Assembly (NCBI RefSeq): GCF_000685295.1
Contig: NZ_ARYL01000014.1
Span: 1-64,000 of the forward strand
Direction of reading: 5' to 3'
Origin: Hyphomonas oceanitis SCH89
Lineage (GTDB): Bacteria; Pseudomonadota; Alphaproteobacteria; Caulobacterales; Hyphomonadaceae
Length of the DNA stretch: 64,000 nucleotides
Made by a program: the position numbers and the translations under genes. The notes under the pieces were generated by a model that did not search any database, had not been told where the DNA came from, and worked only from the letters and a program-made list of their open reading frames with translations. Below, in pieces: positions 59,492-64,000 of this stretch; the first letter of the stretch is position 1, and the number at the start of each line of letters is the position of its first letter.

Positions 59492-60415
59492 TCAGTCGTC
59501 CTGGCTGCTTTCTCCCTGTCTGCGCACAGCGTCAGCAAGGCTCGCCTTTGCGCTTCCCGGCTTCAGCGGCTTTGGCTGGCTCGGTGCTGGCGCCCAGCCT
59601 GACAGGTAGACAATCTCGAACGTCGCGCGCACGCGCCCGTCCGGGTCACTGAAATTCTGCGCATAAAGCTCGGCCATCCGCATCAGCACACGCCGGGGCA
59701 GGGGCTGAGCCATCCCGCTGGCAAAAGCCGCCCGCTCGCCCATGCCTTTCAGGTCTGCCAGCAAGCCAAACACGGAATCATAGCGCACCACCACGCTTTC
59801 GCGGTCTACCACTGGCAGGGCAAACCCGGCCCGCTGCATCAGCGCGGCCATGTCGGCCAGCGCCGGAAGCGGCGACAGGCGGGGCGCAAGACCGCCCATG
59901 ATCTCCGTTTCAGCCTCGATCAGGCACGCGCGCAGTTCTGCCAGCGTGCCCGCCCCGAACAGGGCGCCCAGGAACAGGCCATCCGGCTCCAGCACGCGGC
60001 GCACCTGTATCAGCGCGCCGGGCAGGTCGTTGACCCAATGCAGCGACAGGGCTGACACGACGAGATCGAAACGCGCTTCATCGAAGCCAAGCTTCTCTTC
60101 ATCGGCAACGACCGCATCGAGACCGCGTTCACGCGCCCGCGCCACCATGGCGGGGGAGGGGTCTGTCAGCGTCATCGCAGCCACTTTTGCGCCGCCCTTC
60201 AGCTGCTCGCTGACGCCGCCGTCATGCCCGCCCAGCTCCAGTCCTGCCCGAAACGTACGGGCCGTATCGTTCAGCCGGTCGACAAGATCACTCGACACGC
60301 GGTCCTTCAGGAAGGAATACTCGTCGAAATGCGGTGCGGCCCGGTCACGGCGGCGCACCAGCAGGTCGCGGTCAAACAGGCGCGGCGGGGCTTTGGGAGC
60401 GGCAGGAGGGGTCAT
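59492..60415 (-). CDS. SAM-dependent methyltransferase (NDUFAF5/BioC-like)
   Basis: A 307-aa class I methyltransferase with LFDRDLLVRRRDRAAPHF at the start, LELGGHDGGVSEQLK as (degenerate) SAM motif I and FDLVVSALSLHWVNDLPGALIQVRRVLEPDGLFLGALFG as motifs II-III. Relatives in alphaproteobacteria and mitochondria (NDUFAF5) act on complex I assembly; the bacterial role is not settled. Its ATG and that of comF overlap: the bases CATG at 60413-60416 give both starts. Confidence 0.87.
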   Translation of the reverse strand: MTPPAAPKAPPRLFDRDLLVRRRDRAAPHFDEYSFLKDRVSSDLVDRLNDTARTFRAGLELGGHDGGVSEQLKGGAKVAAMTLTDPSPAMVARARERGLDAVVADEEKLGFDEARFDLVVSALSLHWVNDLPGALIQVRRVLEPDGLFLGALFGAGTLAELRACLIEAETEIMGGLAPRLSPLPALADMAALMQRAGFALPVVDRESVVVRYDSVFGLLADLKGMGERAAFASGMAQPLPRRVLMRMAELYAQNFSDPDGRVRATFEIVYLSGWAPAPSQPKPLKPGSAKASLADAVRRQGESSQDD

Positions 60416-61184
60416 GCCAAGCGATATGGACCGGCGTCCGGCCCGCGCAAAGGGCTTTCTGCGCGCGGCGGCTGACTTCCTTTGGCCACCCCGTTCCCTC
60501 GTTTCCGGCCAGCGCGGCGTGGGCAAGGGTCCCCTCGCACCGGAGGAATTCGGCCAGATCCATTTCCTGACAGGGCCCGTCTGCGAAACATGCGGCAGCC
60601 CGTTCGACTTTGATCTCGGCCCCGGTGCTATCTGCGCCCCTTGCATCGCCCGTCCGCCGCGATGGGACCGCGCGCGCGCCGCCATGGTCTATGACGCGGC
60701 CTCGCGCCGCCCCGTGCTTGATCTGAAGCGCTCTGGCCGCCGCGACGGCCTGCAAACCCTCGCCGGATGGATGGTCCAGTCGGGCCGGGATCTCGTCGCA
60801 GAGGCCGACCTGATCGTGCCTGTGCCCTTGCACTTTGCCCGGCTCGCCCGGCGCGGCTTTAACCAGTCTGCCTGGCTCGGACAGGCCATTTGCCGCATGT
60901 CCGGCACGCCAATTATTGTTGATGCGATAAAGCGTACGCGCCGTACACCCAGTCAGGCGGGTCTCTCTGCCCGCCAGCGCCGCCGCAACATGGCCGGGGC
61001 ATTTACCGTCAGAAAGCCCGCCATAGCGCGGATATCGGGCCGGCGGGTGCTGCTTGTCGACGATGTGTTAACCACCGGCGCCACACTCTCGGCTTGTACA
61101 CGTGCCCTGAAACAGGCAGGCGCAGCCAATGTGGATGTGCTTGTGCTCGCGCGCGTTGTCCGGGAAACAGATGTCACCATATAA
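60414..61184 (+). CDS. comF: ComF-family phosphoribosyltransferase-like protein
   Basis: A 256-aa ComF. The N-terminal zinc ribbon is VCETCGSPF...ICAPC, and the phosphoribosyltransferase-like part has VPVPLHFARLARRGFNQSAWLGQAICR and VLLVDDVLTTGATLSACTRALKQAG. ComF helps natural DNA uptake in other bacteria (helicase/pore passage). GGAGGGG precedes ATG. Shares start bases with the divergent methyltransferase, so control must be through nested promoters inside the other gene. Confidence 0.93.
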   Translation: MPSDMDRRPARAKGFLRAAADFLWPPRSLVSGQRGVGKGPLAPEEFGQIHFLTGPVCETCGSPFDFDLGPGAICAPCIARPPRWDRARAAMVYDAASRRPVLDLKRSGRRDGLQTLAGWMVQSGRDLVAEADLIVPVPLHFARLARRGFNQSAWLGQAICRMSGTPIIVDAIKRTRRTPSQAGLSARQRRRNMAGAFTVRKPAIARISGRRVLLVDDVLTTGATLSACTRALKQAGAANVDVLVLARVVRETDVTI

Positions 61185-61220
61185 GCCAAAGAACTCACAG
61201 CTTTAAGGAGCCTGCCCGTA

Positions 61221-61478
61221 ATGCCCAAGGTTACTATCTATACGCGCGCCTTCTGCCCGTATTGCAGCCGCGCCGTATCCTTGCTCAAGGAAAAGAAGAT
61301 CGCCATGAAGGAAATCGACGCTGGCATGGATGCCGCGAAGAAAGCCGAAATGGTTGAGCGCTCCGGTGGTGCCCGCACGTTCCCGCAGATTTTCATCGGC
61401 GACAAGCATATCGGTGGCTGCGACGACATGATGGCACTCGAACGGGCCGGCAAGCTCGACGCAATGCTGGCGGCCTGA
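61221..61478 (+). CDS. grxC: Glutaredoxin 3
   Basis: An 85-aa glutaredoxin with the dithiol site CPYC (12-15), the TFPQIFIGDKHIGGCDDM glutathione-binding segment and standard length. It reduces disulfides with glutathione. AAGGAG precedes ATG. Thirty-six nt after comF and 6 nt before the DUF1178 gene, likely co-transcribed. Confidence 0.96.
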   Translation: MPKVTIYTRAFCPYCSRAVSLLKEKKIAMKEIDAGMDAAKKAEMVERSGGARTFPQIFIGDKHIGGCDDMMALERAGKLDAMLAA

Positions 61479-61484
61479 TCAGGC

Positions 61485-61934
61485 ATGATCCGTTACGCTC
61501 TCATCTGCGGTGATTGCGAACACGAATTCGAGGCATGGTTTGCCTCATCCGCCGCCTTTGACGCGCAGGCGAAGAAGCATCTTGTGATCTGCCCGGAATG
61601 TGCCGGGGCTCAGGTCACGAAACAGATCATGGCGCCGTCGGTGAAATCGCCCAAGAAGAGGGCGGCGCAGTCGGAGGCGGAAAAGCTGGCAGCCGAATTT
61701 GCCGCCAAGGCGCGCGATCATGTCGAGAAAAATTTCGACTATGTCGGCGACAGTTTCGCCGACGAGGCCCGCGCCATGTATTATGGCGAAACCGAAGACC
61801 GCCCGATATGGGGCGCCACCACGCCGGAGGAATCGGCTGCCCTGCTTGAGGAAGGCGTCCCGGCTGCGCCCCTGCCGCGCGCCTTCACGCCAAAACCTCC
61901 GAAACAGGCCCGTACCAAGGGCAAGCTGAACTGA
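61485..61934 (+). CDS. DUF1178 protein
   Basis: A 149-aa DUF1178 protein. MIRYALICGDCEHEFEAWFASSAAFDAQAKKHLVICPECAGAQVTKQIMAP has two CxxC pairs, so a zinc ribbon is likely, followed by a helical region and GDSFADEARAMYYGETEDRPIWG, a family hallmark. Function unknown; the family regularly sits with grxC in alphaproteobacteria. Confidence 0.93.
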   Translation: MIRYALICGDCEHEFEAWFASSAAFDAQAKKHLVICPECAGAQVTKQIMAPSVKSPKKRAAQSEAEKLAAEFAAKARDHVEKNFDYVGDSFADEARAMYYGETEDRPIWGATTPEESAALLEEGVPAAPLPRAFTPKPPKQARTKGKLN

Positions 61935-61960
61935 ACACGCACCCGCGCGCTTTGCCGCGC

Positions 61961-61988
61961 TTGACCCAAGCTGCGCCTTCGCTAATAC
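61961..61988 (+). promoter_or_regulatory. Sigma-70-type promoter of the oxidase subunit IV-like gene
   Basis: TTGACC (61961-61966) and TAATAC (61983-61988) are 16 nt apart, 31 nt upstream of the ATG at 62020. Confidence 0.5.
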
Positions 61989-62019
61989 GGCGTGCAGATA
62001 CGAGTCACGGAGAGGCCTC

Positions 62020-62322
62020 ATGGCGACCAGCGAATATCATCACGGCGATATGGACATCGAAGCACAGGAAGCCACTTGGCATGGCTTCATCGTGGGCAGC
62101 ACCTGGGGCGGCCTGATCACTGTGCTCTCCGTTGGCTATGCAGTGCTTGCTGTTGCCATCGGCATGAACTGGATGATCTCGCTCGGTATCATGGCTGTTG
62201 TCGGTCTGGCCGCCGGCCTGTTCCTGAACCTTGGTGGCCGCTGGATGGCAACGCTTGTGCTGCTCATCATCCTGGCTCTTGTCGTTCAGGGCTTTATCGG
62301 TCTGTTCGGCCTGCTGCTCTAG
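62020..62322 (+). CDS. aa3-type cytochrome c oxidase subunit IV-like protein
   Basis: A 100-aa membrane protein. An N-terminal segment YHHGDMDIEAQEATWHGFIVGSTWGG matches the short alphaproteobacterial aa3 oxidase subunit IV (one helix), then two more hydrophobic stretches follow (VLAVAIGMNWMISLGIMAVVGLA and MATLVLLIILALVVQGFIGLFGLLL), longer than the classical form. The oxidase catalytic subunits are not here. Moderately sure of the family. Confidence 0.7.
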   Translation: MATSEYHHGDMDIEAQEATWHGFIVGSTWGGLITVLSVGYAVLAVAIGMNWMISLGIMAVVGLAAGLFLNLGGRWMATLVLLIILALVVQGFIGLFGLLL

Positions 62323-62334
62323 GCAGCCTGCAAT

Positions 62335-62580
62335 CTAACAAATCTTGAGACAGTCAGGGCACCGCACCATTGCGGGGTCTGCCTCCAGCATGGTGCGCGG
62401 GATGGAGCCGCCGCACTGAGTGCAGAGGCCAAATTGACCACCCTCCATCCGCGCCATCGCCGCTTCGATACGGCTTAGCAGACGGTTTCGCTCAAGCAGC
62501 GCGTTGCGCCGTGTGTTGGCCATGTCCTCGCGTGTCAGACGAAGGCAATCGGGCGCAACAGGGGAAATATCCCTTTTCAT
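62335..62580 (-). CDS. TraR/DksA-type zinc-finger protein
   Basis: An 81-aa protein. A helical N-terminal part (LTREDMANTRRNALLERNRLLSRIEAAMARMEGGQFG) is followed by the C4 zinc finger LCTQCGGSIPRTMLEADPAMVRCPDCLKIC. It is shorter than DksA (about 150 aa) and resembles TraR-like members that act on RNA polymerase. Start MKRDISPV has a weak site. Convergent with the oxidase gene, divergent from the ABC genes. Confidence 0.85.
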   Translation of the reverse strand: MKRDISPVAPDCLRLTREDMANTRRNALLERNRLLSRIEAAMARMEGGQFGLCTQCGGSIPRTMLEADPAMVRCPDCLKIC

Positions 62581-62693
62581 TCCAATATGCTGCGTCGGCT
62601 TTAAGGGCTTGGCAAGGCGTTTCGGGTGAAACTCTTTCGTCTGATAGGGGAATTGCGCGCATTTGCGGGCTCCCGGCTGCCGAGGAGGCTTTC

Positions 62694-63659
62694 ATGGGCC
62701 TGCCGCCCCTGGTCATGAGCAACGTAACCAAGCGCTTTGGCGCGTTCACAGCTGTGAGCGACCTGTCGCTTGACGTGCCCGAGGGCGCGATTATCGGCTT
62801 TCTCGGCCCAAATGGCGCCGGCAAGTCGACCAGTTTGCGCATGGCGCTCGGCGTGATGCAGGCTGATTCCGGCTCGGTCAGCCTGTTCGGCAAGCCGCCC
62901 GAGATTGCCACGCTGAAGCGCGTCGGCTTCCTTCCCGAAGAGCGCGGCCTCTACAAGAAGATGACCACGCGCGCCACGATCGAGCATTTCGCGCGCCTGA
63001 AAGGCCTCACCGCCCGCGACGCCCGCGCCCGCGCCATTGAGCTGCTCGACATGTCGGGCCTTTCCGAGTTCAAGACGACACGCATTTCCAAGCTGTCCAA
63101 GGGCATGGCGCAAAAGGTCCAGATCCTCTCCACGCTCGCTCACCGGCCGGACTTCCTGATCCTCGACGAACCCTTCTCCGGTCTCGACCCGGTCAACCAG
63201 CAAGTGCTCGAAGACCTTATCCGTGCCGAGCATGACCGCGGCGCCACCATCCTGTTCTCAACCCATGTGATGGAACATGCCGAACGCCTCTGCGACCGCA
63301 TCGTGATGATGGCGCGTGGTCGCAAGGTTTTTGATGGCACGCTGGACCAGGCCTTTAACGCGCTGGGGCAGGGCGCCCGCATTGCCGTCAGTGAGGGCTT
63401 TGATCTCGCCGCCGCGCTTGCCCCCAAGGGTTTCGAGGCCCATCGCGCCCCCGACAAGGGCCCGGGAGATGCCTGGCGCATCAGCCTGCGACCCGGCACA
63501 GGGGCACAGGACGCCCTGCGCGCCGCCATCGAGGCTGGTGCCCCCATTGTCGGCTTTGCGCCTGAAGAGGCCCGGCTGCGCGATGTGTTTGTCTCGCTCG
63601 TGGGTGAGGCCGATGCCGCCGCCCTGCTTGAATCCACCGGGGAAGGGGCAATCGCCTGA
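62694..63659 (+). CDS. ABC transporter ATP-binding protein (NatA-like)
   Basis: A 321-aa ATPase: Walker A GPNGAGKST near residue 43-51, signature LSKGMAQKVQ near 142-151, Walker B FLILDEPFSGLDP near 162-172 and the H-loop STHVMEH. A C-terminal extension of about 100 residues (from FDGTLDQAFNAL) is typical of DUF4162 in sodium exporter ATPases (NatA). GAGGAGG precedes ATG. TGATG overlap couples it to the permease. Confidence 0.94.
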   Translation: MGLPPLVMSNVTKRFGAFTAVSDLSLDVPEGAIIGFLGPNGAGKSTSLRMALGVMQADSGSVSLFGKPPEIATLKRVGFLPEERGLYKKMTTRATIEHFARLKGLTARDARARAIELLDMSGLSEFKTTRISKLSKGMAQKVQILSTLAHRPDFLILDEPFSGLDPVNQQVLEDLIRAEHDRGATILFSTHVMEHAERLCDRIVMMARGRKVFDGTLDQAFNALGQGARIAVSEGFDLAAALAPKGFEAHRAPDKGPGDAWRISLRPGTGAQDALRAAIEAGAPIVGFAPEEARLRDVFVSLVGEADAAALLESTGEGAIA

Positions 63660-64000
63660 TGCGCAATGTCTACCTGATCTTCCGGCGTGACTATCTCGGT
63701 TATGTGAAGGCCTGGGGTTTCTGGCTCAGCCTCGCTGCGGTGCCGCTCTTCATGCTGATTGGCGGCACGTTCGCTGTTTTCGCCGCCAAGTCTTCGCCCG
63801 TGCGCTATTACGCCGTCGTCGAAACGGGTTCTGTCTATGCCGATGCCATCGACGGTGAGTTCGCCCGCGATGAAGCCGATATCGGCAATCAGGCCCGCGA
63901 CATGGCCGATGGCATGGACCTGACCGACGACCAGCGCGACCAGTTGCGGGACAATGCAGCCGCTTCCTCACGCAAGTTCATCCGTGTGCCTGCTCCGGCA
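63659..64000 (+). CDS. ABC transporter permease, truncated by the window end
   Basis: The first 114 residues of a NatB/ABC-2-type permease beginning MRNVYLIFRRDYLGYVKAWGFW, with the first helix LSLAAVPLFMLIGGTFAVFAA (about 25-45) and then the start of a large extracytoplasmic domain. ATG shares its A with the TGA of the ATPase gene (TGATG). The complex probably exports sodium or another substrate. The 3' end lies outside the window. Confidence 0.88.
   Translation, partial: MRNVYLIFRRDYLGYVKAWGFWLSLAAVPLFMLIGGTFAVFAAKSSPVRYYAVVETGSVYADAIDGEFARDEADIGNQARDMADGMDLTDDQRDQLRDNAAASSRKFIRVPAPA

Noticed and set aside
1-64000. CRISPR arrays, transposons, phage genes, toxin-antitoxin pairs or biosynthetic gene clusters
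   Set aside because: I saw no regularly spaced repeats, transposase or integrase motifs or multi-enzyme clusters; the neighbourhood is ordinary chromosome.

Overview
The window is a high-GC bacterial chromosome segment with tightly packed genes, many joined by ATGA or GTGA stop/start overlaps. Gene content points to an alphaproteobacterium, most likely a Hyphomonas/Maricaulales-type marine bacterium (inference). The pointers are a SAM-II riboswitch on metA, a GTTC-N7-GTTC LexA box, the mutM-ubiE-ubiB-coaBC-dut block, an hpf-ptsN pair, a DUF1178/grxC/comF/methyltransferase block and an aa3-oxidase subunit IV-like gene. I see no prophage, insertion sequence, CRISPR array or rRNA operon.

Layout. 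1-2.5 kb: a tRNA-Leu-like element with a defective anticodon arm, a lipoprotein, a coupled ycgN/acetyltransferase pair set and a CsbD stress protein. 2.5-5.1 kb: an LRAT-like protein and bifunctional mnmC. 4.9-8.1 kb: a phage-shock (psp) locus with divergent pspF, a sigma-54-type promoter and an upstream inverted repeat; besides pspA, pspB and pspC it carries two very short membrane-protein genes (43 and 31 aa). 8.2-9.3 kb: hpf and ptsN. 9.3-16.7 kb: an M3 peptidase, a nitronate monooxygenase-like enzyme, a small divergent regulon around a 20-bp palindrome and an SOS-controlled Y-family polymerase. 16.8-26.6 kb: riboswitch-controlled metA, then lipid and acyl-CoA genes, acetyltransferases, a DUF885 peptidase and a flavin monooxygenase.

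26.6-36.5 kb: the mutM/ubiE/ubiB/coaBC/dut housekeeping block with small membrane proteins, an apparently frameshifted RDD protein, a Pif1-like helicase and a self-regulated winged-helix operon. 36.5-46.8 kb: a periplasmic protein, lipoamide dehydrogenase, three small membrane proteins, a GST/YafY-type divergent pair with a strong operator, ogt, an SDR, an unrecognised AT-richer gene and an MFS carrier. 46.9-49.7 kb: yggT, DUF167, folD, an HNH nuclease and a soxR/VOC divergent pair with a classical SoxR promoter. 50-53.8 kb: an M20 amidohydrolase and two divergent citrate-synthase-family genes, one fused to a DNA-binding domain. 53.8-64 kb: secA, a lipoprotein PPIase, argJ, mutT, an orphan Flp pilin, methyltransferase/comF sharing start-codon bases, grxC, DUF1178, an oxidase subunit IV-like protein, a DksA/TraR-like protein and an ABC exporter running off the window.

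The most distinctive locus is the extended psp operon. The other signals of interest are regulatory (riboswitch, LexA, SoxR and several palindromes) or local oddities (tRNA-like element, RDD frameshift, HTH-citrate synthase fusion).
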